Positions 1-11,699 are shown, counted from the first letter of the stretch. The stretch is 64,000 bases of DNA from Chimonanthus salicifolius (GCA_013350335.1 CM023532.1:36209708-36273707); one strand, 5' to 3'. The notes: generated by a model from the sequence alone, not told the origin. Numbers and translations are program-made.

Positions 1-426
1 AATATGTCATACTCCATAATTATGTTTTTAATATGATAGGACTCGATGGCCTATTACATCTCATGTGTCAAAAATTTAGATTATGTTAGCATAACTTAGC
101 ATGTTTCTGCATTGGTGAACGGTGTATTACTCTACACACTCGGGCATGGGTTCACCAAATGAGGTGGTGATTGATTTGTTGGAAAGGTTTTTCTTTCAGT
201 GGGATGTTACACCAAAAATCACTTTCATTGAATCAATCAATCTATATTTTTAAAGATAGTTGAGTTAAAAAAATAATTTAAACTAATTAAATTTTAAAGA
301 ATTTTAACAATGTGATTTAACTAATTTCATTAAGATAGATTTTTGGTGCATTACATACTCAAATAAAATCATCTTTAATAAATGTCATTATTTTATTTAG
401 TAAGTTTCATATCTAAATGTAAGATA
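1..426. other. Intergenic, no gene seen
   Basis: AT-rich sequence at the window edge with frequent stops in all frames. I see no coding region, promoter or delimited repeat here. Confidence 0.6.
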
Positions 427-606
427 ATGCTCTCTTCGTCTCATTTGAAATATTTTGTATTTTTTGAGGAATTCTCTATATTATGCTAGCACTCATGTGA
501 TCTCATCCATTTTCAACATATTTTATACTATTCAAATACAAATGAGATAACTATTTTGAGATAATTCCAAAATCCATATAGGACAACTAATTTGGGACAG
601 AGGGAG
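427..606. mobile_element. Stowaway-like MITE (copy 1)
   Basis: About 180 bp ending in GGACAGAGGGAGTA, whose reverse complement TACTCCCTCTGTCC is the classical Stowaway/Tc1-mariner MITE terminus. The opposite end (TGCTCTCTTCGTCTCA) is a diverged inverted copy. Related copies lie at 3960-4150 and 12282-12469. It is non-coding and flanked by TA-rich sequence. Confidence 0.65.
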
Positions 607-641
607 TATGTTGTTCCAATATAGTATGGAGTCCTATCTTT

Positions 642-671
642 AGCGCGCGCGCGTGTATATATATATATATA
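642..671. repeat. GC/GT/TA microsatellite
   Basis: A short compound dinucleotide run: alternating GC, then GT, then about ten TA units. A nearby short open frame is read straight through the repeat and is not credible as a gene. Confidence 0.8.
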
Positions 672-2889
672 TTATTTTTAATATCCACAAAATTAATATT
701 GACCTGAAGTTGTATAAAATAGCTGAACGAGAGAACTCCCTAATTGAATTCAGTGATAATGTTTTGACCCACTCATATCATGTGACTGCATTAAAAATAT
801 GGAGTATTTATGTGAAAATGGTTAAAGATAAGAATATTTATGATAGAATTTAATGAGTAGAAAGGATTGGGTGCTTTCATATCATCTCTCAATAATTAAA
901 AGAAAGACATATAGAGACTAAGTAAGAAAAAAAAAGAGAGATTTTAGAATTAGATATTGTTGGTAGGATTTAGGATAATAATGTTAAACCTGTTAATAAG
1001 AAAAACTTATTAAAAAAAATATTAGAAAGAAAATAGAAAAGGGATCTAATGAGTTAGAAGGAGGAGGATGACTTGGAAGGAGTTGGCCCACCATTTCAGG
1101 TGAGTAACATATCCATTCAGATATAAGCATTTTCAACACTTTTTCCGTCATTCCTTGCAGTTGTTTATTCTGTGTGTGCGAGATTAGAAGCCTTTTACAT
1201 GTCGTAAGGACCGTCCAAATGGGGATAAGATTCTTAGACACCTTGCTAAATAAAGAAAATAGAAGCATTTTCAACAATCGCATTATCACGCAATCGCTGG
1301 CTCCATCCTTAATCTACATTGATAATCTATTTTCTGAAATTAAAAATATCTTTTAAGTCTTTATCAGAATTTTAAAAAAGTCCTCAATTGCTAAAAAAAC
1401 AAAAAAACAAAATGAGTGGAGGCCATTCAAAGGTAAACCACTCACCACCAACCAAAAGATAGACGGCCCCACGGAATTATTTTGAGAGGAAGGCTATTGA
1501 AAGGTCAGCATCAGTTAAAAAAGAAAAAAGAAAAACCATTTATAAGAGAATTACTATCGCACTAATTTTATTTTGAAATTTGAAATTTTACTTTTATTAA
1601 ATTTCAAAATTCTTATTAGGTATTTAAGAATTCTATAATATCTCTATTCAAATTAAGAATTATAGACTATCAAATATGTTTTAAAAATTCCACCCATTAT
1701 CATTTGAAAGTGTAAATGTGTTTTACAAAAATCATTAGTAAAATGAATCATCAATATAATCATTCTAAAATAACTTATTTACATTGTGTTCCACATTGGT
1801 GTTAATTTTTTTTTTTGTTCCTAGTCCTCTAATGAAATAAAAAAAAAATTGGGTTTTTTTAATTCTGTCCAAATTTGATAAAACAAAAATAAGCTGGATA
1901 TTTTTATTACTTAAAAAAGTAAAAAAAAAAAAAATTAAACTTGAAACAGACAGATATTACAAGTTTACAACTAAGAGTTCTAACTCTAAAAGTTGAAACA
2001 TTAAATTTATGATACATTTAAGACTCCCATTAATGTGTCTGCTGTCATATTCCAAAAATGCGGCCAGAGAATCGCATCTTTTGGATTTCAATTAAAGCCA
2101 AGGAACCACAAGCAATTAGTCAATATCCAAATCTTGTGATTAGATTTATTTTCTAGTGGGCCTGATTTACGGGCCGTCATCCATAGAAGTCTAATGTGAG
2201 ACCCAGATGATATTTTTCTTATAAAAAATTATGTCCATTCAATTTCAAAAGCCATAATTTTTAAGATTGTGAAATAGATAGTAAAATAAGGAGCAATTTT
2301 GAATGGATTTCAAGCCAACAGTGAGTTCAACTTGGAATGGATTTAAATTGAGTAGGGATCTAATTTACAATCGGGTAGAGTGTGAGGGAGGTAATATATA
2401 TTGGTGGGTTTGAAAGGTCTGAACTTATGTATGTCGCGAAGACATATTTTTAAAAGCTTCTAAAATTTCAAGTTTATCTAACAACGGATTCAACAAATAT
2501 TAAAGTTTGATTCGTGTTCAACGAGGTACATGTGTAACTCATAGAAGTAGGTGAGTGTAAGGAGAAGGTTGATCCAATAAGTTCGCTGTGGGTCCACATC
2601 TAAATTGCATGAAAGTTTCATGAGAACTATTTTTAAATGAAAATTATTTTATTTATATGATGGTCATTTCCGAACTTTCATACGATGACGGCCTTGTAGG
2701 GACCACCTTAGCCCTAAACATACTCTTCACCACCTCACACTGAGCAGCCCCGTGAATTTGTGTCTTACCTAAGAGCATTATATTTAGAAAGTCCATGTTT
2801 CCAATATAAATTAGTTGTTAATATTTTGATTAGTAAATAATAAAATTGAACTAATAAACAATGGGTGACCATCTTAACATGGGATTACT
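672..2889. other. Intergenic, no gene seen
   Basis: About 2.2 kb of AT-rich DNA with homopolymer A and T runs. Short frames near 1.0-1.35 kb overlap on both strands, lack conserved features and are most likely chance. No gene can be supported. Confidence 0.5.
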
Positions 2890-3108
2890 CTTTTAGTAGA
2901 CACGAATTTTTCAAATTTTCCACTTTGCGACCATTCGCAAAATTGACTCACTTTTTCAGTAAATCGATTTATGTGTAAAATGATTTAGTCACCGATTTTC
3001 AAGTTATCCGGTAGGTGCACCTGTCCGGTGCACCGATAAGTGAACCGATTTTTGCGGATGGATGATGGACAAAATGAGAAGCTCACTAAAACCCGTGCCT
3101 CCTAAAAG
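2890..3108. mobile_element. Palindromic MITE-like element
   Basis: The two ends are imperfect inverted copies (CTTTTAGTAGACACGAATTT against CTTTTAGGAGGCACGGGTTT), with similarity continuing inward through a CATTCGCAAAA/CATCCGCAAAA block. The unit would fold into a long hairpin. It has no coding capacity, and a clear target-site duplication was not found, so the superfamily is open. Confidence 0.45.
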
Positions 3109-3718
3109 ATAACGCCCGTGTCAGGATGAGCACCCTAAACAACACACACCTATTGCAATTTAGTCCAATGATTATGAATTTCTGCAATGGTTATCTTTAA
3201 TTTGCCTTGTTAGCGGAAGTTTATCATCATCATTATTTTATAAAAGGTGCAAGCTATATTTTTCAATTGATTTTATCAATTCTACTTCTGTATATATGTC
3301 TGATACCACTTGTAAATTATATTCTTATTCCTTTGCATGTGACATATCACTCTTAATTACTTAAAATTTATAATTATTCTTAGTTAAGTAATCTCTTTAT
3401 TCTTTGAAAAATATAGTTAAAAATACACGTACATCTACTTTGAAGTTTACCCGAATAGACATTGAGTTAGGCCTTGAGTTAATTTGGATTATGGACTACC
3501 TTGCAATAATAGGATTTAGACCTTGATTGGGCCCACAGAGACTAATTATTTTAAATCAGACTTAACTCCTAAAAAATAAATAAACGTCCAAATGAAGCAT
3601 TTAAATTTTCAGGTCCATTCTCAATTTACCTTCTTCGTTTCTTATTCTTTCCCATTACATATTCGAAAAGTCATAATGGATTAACTTTATATATGACAAA
3701 AGTTTGTATGCACACGAG

Positions 3719-3886
3719 CAGGGGTTTTAATATCGGTTTTGAAATCTGAATATATCGGTCGATATCAGGAGATATACGGTATATGTCAGCCGATATATCA
3801 CCGATATCAGTGGTTTTAACTAAATAAAAAATTAAAAGTTAATTTCGTGACGGATATATCGGCAGTTTCTGTTTTTTCAACCCCTG
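3719..3886. mobile_element. hAT-type MITE, ATCGGCCGAT family
   Basis: A 168-bp element beginning CAGGGGTTTTAATATCGG and ending TTCAACCCCTG, so the termini are CAGGGGTT inverted repeats. It is flanked by CACACGAG (3711-3718) and CACATGAG (3887-3894), an 8-bp target-site duplication with one mismatch, the length expected of hAT transposition. The interior holds several GATATCGGYCGATAT-like palindromes. Same length as the copy at 46155-46322. Confidence 0.75.
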
Positions 3887-3959
3887 CACATGAGTAATGT
3901 GTAATTTCAAAATATATTTAGAGATATTATAATAGTTTATTTAAGATAATTATATAATA

Positions 3960-4150
3960 CTCTCTCTGTCCCAAATTAATTGTCTTATATGGATTTTGAA
4001 ATTGTCCCAAAATAGTTTACTTATTTATATATGAATAGTATAAAGTGTGTTGAAAATATATGAAATTACATGGAATGCTAGCCATATATAGAGAGTTCCT
4101 TAAAAAATACAAATCTTTCAAATGAGACAACTAAAATAGGACAGAGGGAG
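3960..4150. mobile_element. Stowaway-like MITE (copy 2)
   Basis: A 191-bp element flanked by TA on both sides, starting CTCTCTCTGTCCCAAATTA and ending TAGGACAGAGGGAG. Terminal inverted repeats and TA target duplications fit Stowaway elements. Its interior (a block near TATGGATTTTGAAATTGTCC) is shared with the copy at 427-606. Confidence 0.7.
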
Positions 4151-4159
4151 TATAAAATA

Positions 4160-5325
4160 TATATGAGACATATATAATGGGCCCTTGAGTTAAATTGGGC
4201 TCGAATCTATTATCAAGCTTTTGGCTTGGATTAGGCCCTTAAAATACCAAGTTTGCTGCTAACTCAATTTTAAATCATATCCTAATTTTTGGGCTCAAAT
4301 TAAACTTAGGGGTGGGCAAATGTTCACCTGATTTTTATTTTTCAGGCTGGGCCAAATGAGTGAAGGTTGAGCTTGACTCAAAGTAGCTAAACTTCACCCA
4401 TATTAGATTTAAATCCATCTAATCCATCTAATGCAAATGCGAGAAGATTGATTAGAAAGGGCTTTAAATTTTAATTGTTTAACTCAGAAGAAGAAGAAGA
4501 AGAGTTGTTCAATTTATAAGAGAGTGGGGGTTTTATGCTGAGTAACTCACACGTAAATTCAAAAAAAATTATTCAAGATCTAAATTAAATTTAATAAATA
4601 TAAAGGACCAATAATATTTATTTTTATTTTCTATGATTGACTTTAGAGCTTAGGCCCATCAATATCTCAAATCCCTACATCATGTACAGTTGTTGTTGTT
4701 AGTGGGAGAAACGCATTATTGATCTCAAAAAAAAGATCAGAAGGAAAAAGGAAGTCAAGCCACTTAATGTAGATATAATAGAATATCACCCACAAATATT
4801 TTCAAACATTTTTTGCTTCAAAAGATTCCACTTGGCACTAAACTATTGGCTATAGACTATAAACCTTTTTTATTAATAAATTAATAATGGTAGAATCAAA
4901 ACCAATAGAAAAGTCGATAAGAGGACTTTCCAAACAGCTGAAGATTGTATTTCTTTACAATTTGATATCATATCTCTTAACACCGAAGAAAACGATCCAA
5001 ACGCATTCTCAGCCATTCTACTAACTTTCTAATTTGAATCAGAGCTCTGAATGTTTGTTCATCCCACGTAGTAATAATATGTCGGAGTTTGCAGCGATGT
5101 TTACGAAAGATAGGTGTATGTCTCTCTACTTATATACCAGGTAATTTTACATAAAGATGTCTTTTGAAGTGGAGTAGAAATCGAACTCAGGACTCCTGCT
5201 TCTTAAAGCAAATTTCTGATCATCACTCTAATTCCATTAGGTTCATCAAATTAAACTTAAGATATTGAATTACAAAATATAATCAACTTGTGGATTGCAC
5301 CTAAAGCACCATCAGCCATTTTCAC
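4160..5325. other. Intergenic, no gene seen
   Basis: AT-rich sequence with a short GAA run near 4488-4503. No open frame, RNA gene or delimited element could be supported. Confidence 0.5.
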
Positions 5326-5650
5326 TGTTTGAGTGTAAACGAGAGTTCTACATCGATTGTGAGGAGGAAGGAAATTTAAAGACTTATAAGGGATTGAGTC
5401 ACTCCACCTTTTAAACTAGTCTTTTGGGCTGGAAGTCTAGTCCTAATAGTGGTATCAAAGTTAGATCTCCAAACTGAATAAGATGGTTGACGACTTTTTA
5501 TCTACCGGAGAGTCTCGTTTGAGGGGAGATTGTTGGAGTGCAAACGAGAGTCCCACATCAGTTGTGAGGGAGGAAATCTAAGGACTTAAAAGGGACAAGA
5601 TCACTCCACCTATCTAACTAGTCTCTTGGGCTGAAAGTCCAGTCTTAACT
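5326..5650 (+). mobile_element. Complete TRIM element (terminal-repeat retrotransposon in miniature)
   Basis: Two direct repeats of about 120 bp (5326-5448, starting TGTTTGAGTGTAAACGAG; 5531-5650, starting TGTTGGAGTGCAAACGAG) flank an internal stretch of about 80 bp. Just after the left repeat is TGGTATCAAAGTTAGA (5450 on), resembling the initiator-Met tRNA primer-binding site TGGTATCAGAGC. Just before the right repeat is a purine tract ending GAGGGGAGAT. LTR, primer site, purine tract, LTR in about 325 bp is the TRIM layout. No target-site duplication was recognised, so the insertion is probably old. A related LTR is at 46988-47103. Confidence 0.75.
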
Positions 5651-6489
5651 CAAATAAAAGAAACGCGTTTGGAACACATAAAACCCAATATAAGGGACTA
5701 AAGAGGAGCACAAACTAGAAAAGCCAAAATCCTAAAATCCTAAAGAAAGAAGAAACCATATTTGATCGGTCGAGTGTGATGATTGGACTTTTTTCTTGAA
5801 TGTTTTTCTTGGATATTTTTTTATGGGAAATATCTCTATTCCTTTGAGTATAAATGATTATTCTATACATTTCTTTTCTTACGAAGTCTTCTTATGTGAA
5901 AATTGATTTCTTTGATAATTTCTTTTTTCATAGAAAATGCAATCTATAGATCTTTTTTAATAATATCAATTTCTAAAAAAGACTATAAGACAAGTTGTGG
6001 ATTATATCACAAGAGTTAAGTTGACTATAGGTTATGGGTTGAGTTGAATTGAATTGATTGAATCGTAAATTGAATTGTGAATCAAGTTGAGTGAATTATA
6101 AATCGAGTCATGTGTCCTAGATGTCATGGTTGATAGGATCTTTTCAAGTCATGAGTTAAATTTATTGCTGAGGTATCGAATTTTTATTTTTGACTATTAT
6201 ATCACCGTAGAATTTATAACATGAGAAAAATATTCCACTTAAAAAAGTTTATGGATTTGAAATTTCACAAAAATGAATCTAATTAAAAAAAAAAAAAAAA
6301 GAGTTCAGGTGCTAATAGACATGGTTACTTTCCCTGGTGTCAACTATCAAGACAGCAAGCAATGTGAAAAATTTGCCCATCCTTTTCATTTTCTTCACAC
6401 CAAAGCAATCCCACAACATTAATAAAGCAACCCTCACACACTCACCAACTCGAGTCGGATTTGTCTTGGCTCAAGAGAAAACCATGCGA
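5651..6489. other. Intergenic, no gene seen
   Basis: AT-rich DNA with a poly-A run near 6284-6300. Nothing coding or clearly repetitive recognised. Confidence 0.45.
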
Positions 6490-6930
6490 ACTTCAAGTTA
6501 CGATTTTCTAACATGATATCAGAATAATTTCTAATTTTTACATTTGAGAACAGGTTTGAAATTTCCTCATGTAATTGTCGAGTGTGAAGTGACAAAAAAT
6601 CCTACATTGGTTATTTGAGAAATCAATGACTCTATATAAGCTTAAAATATTTAACTTTCAAAAATAAATTCTACGATCAAGAATATTATCAAGTCATGAT
6701 TTTCTAAGTATCGAATGATCGTATCAGAACAATTTCTAATTTTTAGATTTGAGAACGGGTTTGAAATTTTCACATGCAACCGTCGAGAGTGAAGTGAGAA
6801 AAAATCATACACTGGTTATTTGAGAAATCAATGACTCTATATAAGCTTTGAAATATCTTTCTCTCAATAACTAACTTTCAAAAATAAATTCTACCATCAA
6901 GAATATTATCAAGTCATATTTTTCTAACTA
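6490..6930 (+). mobile_element. Tandem LTR-like repeat (TRIM-related)
   Basis: Two direct copies of a unit of about 205 bp. Each holds GGTTATTTGAGAAATCAATG followed by a TATA-like CTCTATATAAGC (from about 6609 and 6814). Each unit is preceded by a TATCAGAA-type block (near 6529 and 6721) that resembles a retroelement primer-binding site. The arrangement suggests tandem LTR plus internal segments of a small LTR element, but exact termini could not be fixed. Confidence 0.45.
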
Positions 6931-7988
6931 TCCAAGGATCAAATGGTGTTCACCATTGTAAAGAGAAAGTAAAAATCATCATGATCATTAGAAGCGTAAG
7001 ATACTATTAGTTATCTAAAGAATATAACTAGAGATATTATTAAAATCCGAAAAGAAAAAGAGTTCTTTAACGTTGTATCAACTTCTAAAACAAGTCTTGG
7101 CAGTCAGAAAAACAGAGAGAGAGATTGCCGGAACTGGGCAATCGCTGATCTTAACACCCCATCATCATCAAGCTTGCCAATTGAAATATCTCATCTCATG
7201 CGGTGAAAAAGCCTTACTTAGACCTGTTCACATCCATGGAAGCAGCTACGTAACTCTTATTGACTTGGGTTGTTGTTACTCTGTCATTGAATCATGGCCA
7301 TCCACGTGGCACGAATGCATGCATGCAACTGGTAAGTCTTAACATATTATATCCATATTCCACAACCCATTTTATAAATTTGGATTCCGTTGATCCTACC
7401 AAGCCACATTGACATAAAAACCTCAAACAGATCAAATGAATGCAGCGAGCTAGAAAAAAAAAAAAAAAAACCTTCAATGTAAAGAAATAATAATAATGAC
7501 AAGAAAAAAAACAAGACAGATAGCAAAGATGAAGGAATATGTGGTAATATAAATATACAACAACAACGAAAGGTCTATCGTCGTATGTATGATTCGAGTC
7601 GAAGAAACTCGAAATGTTACAGAAACAGAGAAGGAAAAGAGTAAAGGAAAGCTTTTCAGTTCTTTCAATCTGATTTTCTACGAAAATCTTCCCTCTGCGT
7701 TGGAGGGGGCTTTTATTCTTGGAGAGGGTTGAAGATGGTTCTCACATCACACGTGTCATCTGTCGTCGCACGTGCGACCACATGCGGTGGAGCCATGTGC
7801 CCCCGCACGTGTCGCTAAGAGAACCATACCATACTTGGCGCGAGCGTCGTTCCTCGCGTTCCTTTGCTGCCATTCTCAATCTAAATTCCTGCAGAACAGA
7901 GGAAAAAGAACGTGACGCAAGAATCGCTTACGTGGAAGGTCCCTGTTCAATAGCTTATCTCCACGTTAGATGGAAGTGGGCCCGCAAG
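6931..7988. other. Intergenic and probable 3' region of the minus-strand gene
   Basis: No gene supported. The open frames around 7073-7342 and 7474-7668 lack an ATG or run through homopolymers. The GC-richer part from about 7700 is continuous with the coding region at 7989-8363 and probably contains its 3' untranslated region. Confidence 0.4.
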
Positions 7989-8363
7989 TTACATGTGGAG
8001 CCACCGTGCGAGCTGAGTAGGGTTGACGATGCCTGGAATGTGGGCCCCATCGGTCTTGAGCAGGTAGGCCACGTCAGCGTACGCAAGCGGCTTCTTTGGC
8101 GCTGAGGCTTCATCGGCTGGTAATAATGGAGTGCAGTCCGGCTTCATGGAATCTGGTGTGGGCTGGGGTTCAGCTCTGGAAGGGTCCCACCTCTGGCCGA
8201 GGAGAGTGCCCTTAGTGAGAAACTCGTGGGCGAGGTAGCCGGCGAGGAGCGGATTAGGGGGAGCCGGCTCAGGAGCTGACGCATTTTGGGCGTCGGGACT
8301 GTCTCTCTCTTTCCTCTTTCTCGACGCCACTGGTGTCAAAACTCGTTGCGCGCGGTTCCACAT
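7989..8363 (-). CDS. Small conserved plant protein of unknown function, 124 residues
   Basis: The longer open frame starts at a TTG; the first in-frame ATG (8361-8363) gives MWNRAQRVLT and 124 residues ending QLARWLHM. A basic patch RKRKER lies at residues 15-20, followed by a Pro/Ala-rich stretch, then a well-ordered block AGYLAHEFLTKGTLLGQRWD (41-60) and a C-terminal block YADVAYLLKTDGAHIPGIVN (95-114). From memory these blocks resemble a small plant-specific family without assigned function; I cannot name it. The region is a GC-rich island in AT-rich DNA, and codon structure is clean. A minus-strand TATA box at 8763-8770 implies a 5' leader of roughly 350 bases containing a GA tract. No membrane segment or signal peptide. 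Opposite-strand frames here are shadows. Confident that it is a gene, not of its role. Confidence 0.75.
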   Translation of the reverse strand: MWNRAQRVLTPVASRKRKERDSPDAQNASAPEPAPPNPLLAGYLAHEFLTKGTLLGQRWDPSRAEPQPTPDSMKPDCTPLLPADEASAPKKPLAYADVAYLLKTDGAHIPGIVNPTQLARWLHM

Positions 8364-8560
8364 CGCACTCGACACCTCGCTCGAATGACGCGCCACGTCA
8401 GCAGGTTGCGTGGTTTTAAAAAAGAAAAGAAACGGCAACGGCTTGGCAGGAAAGAAATTAATATTAATATAATATTAATAAACAAAAAAATAAAAGACAA
8501 GGGTAAAATGGTAAAACACCTCTCTAATAAAGATAAATAAAGATGAAAAGGAAAACACAG

Positions 8561-8578
8561 GAGAGAGAGAGAGAGAGA
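8561..8578. repeat. GA microsatellite in the 5' leader
   Basis: Nine GA units lying between the TATA box and the ATG of the minus-strand gene, so it reads as CT repeats in the transcript. Pyrimidine tracts of this kind are common in plant leaders. Confidence 0.8.
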
Positions 8579-8762
8579 TCGAGAGGCGACGGGGAAAACG
8601 GATCGAGAGATCCGATGGCCGGAATCTGGAAGAAAGAGCCTGAAAATAGGTAGCGAAGAGTGGCGACGATGGAAATGGGACACGAACTGCCTTCTTGAGA
8701 GAGTGAGAAAAAAAGAGAGTTTTGAAGATGGAGAGAAGATTGAAAACAAGGGATAGGGGTCA

Positions 8763-8770
8763 TATTTATA
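8763..8770 (-). promoter_or_regulatory. TATA box of the 124-residue protein gene
   Basis: TATAAATA on the minus strand in the context CCTATAAATATG, about 400 bp upstream of the ATG at 8363. It predicts a start site near 8735 and a long leader. Confidence 0.45.
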
Positions 8771-8927
8771 GGAAAGAACTTAAGCAAAGAACCGCCTGAG
8801 TTGTAGGAAATAGCAAGAATACCCTAGAATGATGAAGAATGACTAAAATAACCTTTCTCATTTGTGGACGTTTGAGAGGAAAATTTAATAAAAATGAATG
8901 GAAAAGAGTTTTTTTTAATTAATTAAT

Positions 8928-9042
8928 CGGTGTAAAATTCCTATGGATGATACTCGAGTATATTAGATGAGGTTATAGGAGCTCGAACCTATCACCTTCC
9001 ACTTTTTTATATAGGAAATTACCGGTTGAATTACACCTATAT
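8928..9042 (-). repeat. tRNA-derived SINE-like fragment
   Basis: Read on the minus strand, a box-A-like segment (GGTGTAATTCAACCGGT) is followed by a box-B-like GGTTCGAGC. Similar arrangements at 22845-22985 and 48873-49033 suggest a dispersed SINE family. Ends are eroded. Confidence 0.4.
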
Positions 9043-9194
9043 AGACAATTAGAAAAGAATTTAGATAGGGAGACTAGACGTAAGATATATTTTTAGTTTT
9101 ATAATTTTAAATTTATTTGATAGATGATTGATGATCTAAGCTAAATAATTTCAATCTTTAAATTTAAAACATTTAAAATTAATATATGATTACT

Positions 9195-9835
9195 TTTAGA
9201 ATGCGTGTCAGTGTCTATCCACATCCAACATATCTCAAAATTTTAAAAGAAAATTGAATGGACGTTGTTGTTTTCCCAGTGTATTCTGTTTTATAATAAA
9301 ATAAGAAAAAAAAAGACAAATTCAGTAATTTTATTATAAAAATATCAAGTAAGGCTCTTATGGTGGGCCACCGTCAAGAAATACCTTTAAGTCTTTAACA
9401 TTGGACATGGATATTATTACTACCACAATGTTTGACTATCACATGCAGAGGAGTGAATCTAGATTGTAATTTTAAGTTTTTAACGTTAAGAATAAATTTA
9501 AATAGTATTATTTGAAATAGATAAAATCCATTTTTTTAAAAAATAAATTATTTATAAATTTTAAATATAAAAAATATATCTTTCTAAATTTTGTAAAATG
9601 ATTGTACTTAACATTGAATCGATCAAATAAGTGAGGTATGTTAAACTTTATAGATTTTTTAATTAAGTATTTTTCATTCGATTATCAAACAATGAATTGA
9701 ATAATTTTATAAAATCTAAAAAGATATGTTTATGCATCTTTTATATTTAGAAATAACATCTGGATAATTCTTTAAAAGAAGATGTTATACTTTATATATT
9801 TTATATTTTTATATTCATATGATAAATTGTAATTG
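9195..9835. repeat. Dispersed duplicate of 28705-29325
   Basis: Several blocks match 28705-29325 in the same order, such as CTTAACATTGAATCGATCAA and TAGAAATAAC/TAGAAATAAT. Neither copy codes for a recognisable protein. It may be an old transposon body or part of the segmental duplications that shaped the window. Confidence 0.6.
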
Positions 9836-9963
9836 CTCTGGTCTTTTAAAAATTAATTAAGATATTAATGAAACGATTTATGATATCAATATAAAGTATA
9901 AAAAATAATTTCATATAAAGTTTAACATTTTCTAGTTTCTTACTTCATTTTCAATGTTATAAC

Positions 9964-10099
9964 CAGGGGTCCAAATATCGGCCGATACCTCAGCCATGTC
10001 ACATCAGCCGATATCGGCCTTTTTTTTTAAAAAAAATGAGGAGAGAGAAAAATATCGGCCAATATATCGTATCGGCTGATACCGAATTTTTTACCCCTA
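9964..10099. mobile_element. hAT-type MITE, ATCGGCCGAT family
   Basis: A 136-bp copy starting CAGGGGTCCAAATATCGGCC and ending TTTTTTACCCCTA. The flanks GTTATAAC and GTCATAAT match at 6 of 8 positions, an eroded 8-bp target-site duplication. Same terminal motif and internal palindromes as the 168-bp copies. Confidence 0.65.
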
Positions 10100-10150
10100 G
10101 TCATAATATATCACTCCATGATATCTTGAATTATTGATATATGTGGGCCC

Positions 10151-10352
10151 AGTGGTCGAGATATATACGTATCGGCCGATATATATCGATTTTGAAAATT
10201 GTAATATATCGGCCGATATGATGCGTATCAGCTCATATTTACAATATCAGCGGATATCCGATATATATCAGCCGATATTAACACATTTTTTTAAAAGAAA
10301 AAAAAATTAAGAGAGAGAAAAATATTGGCCTATACCAAATTTTAAACCCGTG
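10151..10352. mobile_element. ATCGGCCGAT-family fragments
   Basis: Dense TATCGGCCGATA-type palindromes with an interior resembling the complete copy at 31198-31360, including a TTAAGAGAGAGAAAAATATTGG block. Clean ends are missing; probably two adjoining or nested eroded copies. Confidence 0.5.
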
Positions 10353-10615
10353 TATGAGCCTATAGTGGAGAACTAATTTGAAGGCTAATACTAACATTAA
10401 TGCAAGTGGTGATTTCATTTTCAATTAAGGGTGCAGGACCTCAGTTCCAAGTTTTGGACTTTTGGTTAGAATATGAATTTTCAGTAAAAAAATATTATTT
10501 AAGTTTGAGCATAATATAAAAATCAAGAATATTAATATTCTTTTTTAAAATTGTATCCAAATGAAATTTGTCAGATTTTGGCTGAAATTTCAGTTAAATT
10601 TTGATTGCTTTTACC

Positions 10616-10766
10616 CAGGGGTGGAATTATCATTCTCGGCTGAGAAATTTATCTCTCCTAATTTTTTTTCTTTCTTAAAAAAGTTACTTTTATTAGGGAC
10701 AAATATCACCGACATATTTTGGATATCGGCCGATAAAGATAATCTCGACCGAGATTATTACCCTTA
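10616..10766. mobile_element. hAT-type MITE, ATCGGCCGAT family
   Basis: A 151-bp element starting CAGGGGTGGAATTATC and ending GATTATTACCCTTA, flanked by CTTTTACC (10608-10615) and ATTTTACC (10767-10774), an 8-bp duplication with one mismatch. It contains GATATCGGCCGATAAAGATA. The open frame at 10561-10767 is an accident of crossing this element. Confidence 0.65.
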
Positions 10767-10774
10767 ATTTTACC

Positions 10775-11695
10775 AATATGGTCTTTTTACAAATTTCAGT
10801 GCAATATATTTAATATGGCCAATTTTTTTTTATTACCTTCAACCAAAATTTGTAACTAATTGTAGGTCAAATTTGCATATAATTGAATTTTTTCACTCAA
10901 GTGAATGGAAATCCAAATTGCAGTTAAAATCTAACTCAATTTTGTGTTTTTTTCATATTTTACATTAATTTATTTAGTATAAACAAATTACGATATAATT
11001 TCAACTTAAGCAAATCAATGAGTTTTTCCAATGAATTGAAAAACTAACCCGATTTACTCAACTTAATTGGATTTTGAGTCGAATTCTTGAATTATAGGGA
11101 AAAAGAAAATTTATATCTTTTTTTGTATTGAGAGTGACTTGAACTCAAGATCTCCTATATCTCAATCGAATTCTCGAGAGTTATCCCTCACAATTTTATC
11201 AATTATTATTCATAATTGATCTCGACCAGTGATCAACTAATTCCCTACATTATTTTGCTGAAGTCAACTTGGGTCCCATTTGGGAGATTTTTATAGATGG
11301 ATCAATGAATAAAAATATACAACGTATAAAGTATTACATATTTGAAACTAATATCCAACCATAATCCATTTTAAATCATTTCTATTCAACAGTGTTTTCT
11401 AAAACTATTACTCCCATTTTTTCTTTTAATGATAAAAAAAAATAAAATTTATGGAATAAATTAGACTGTGAGTGAAAGTTGTTTTAATTTTCTTAGTTGT
11501 TAGTATTATTGGCTAAAAAATATTTTTATAGCAAAGAATGTTACTTAAACAGATGGAATTTTAAAATATTAAAGCAAAAAAAAAAAAAAAGAGATTGCAT
11601 TAATAGAGGTGAAATAAAGTGTTAAAAATTTAAAGTAAACTATTTAAAGGCGCATTGCTGAAATTTCATAGATATAATTATTGCTTATGCTTAAA
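10775..11695. other. Intergenic, no gene seen
   Basis: AT-rich DNA with poly-A near 11576-11590. No coding sequence supported. Confidence 0.5.
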
Positions 11696-11699
11696 CTAG

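Noticed and set aside
3719..3886. Palindromic ATCGGCCGAT clusters as possible transcription-factor operator arrays or CRISPR-like repeats
   Set aside because: Copies have transposon termini and 8-bp target duplications; spacing is irregular and the genome is a plant's, so MITE is the better explanation.
8336..8787. Minus-strand frames of 87 and 137 residues upstream of the 124-residue gene
   Set aside because: They lie in the predicted leader, are low-complexity Ser/Leu/Phe from the CT tract, and overlap the real start in another frame.
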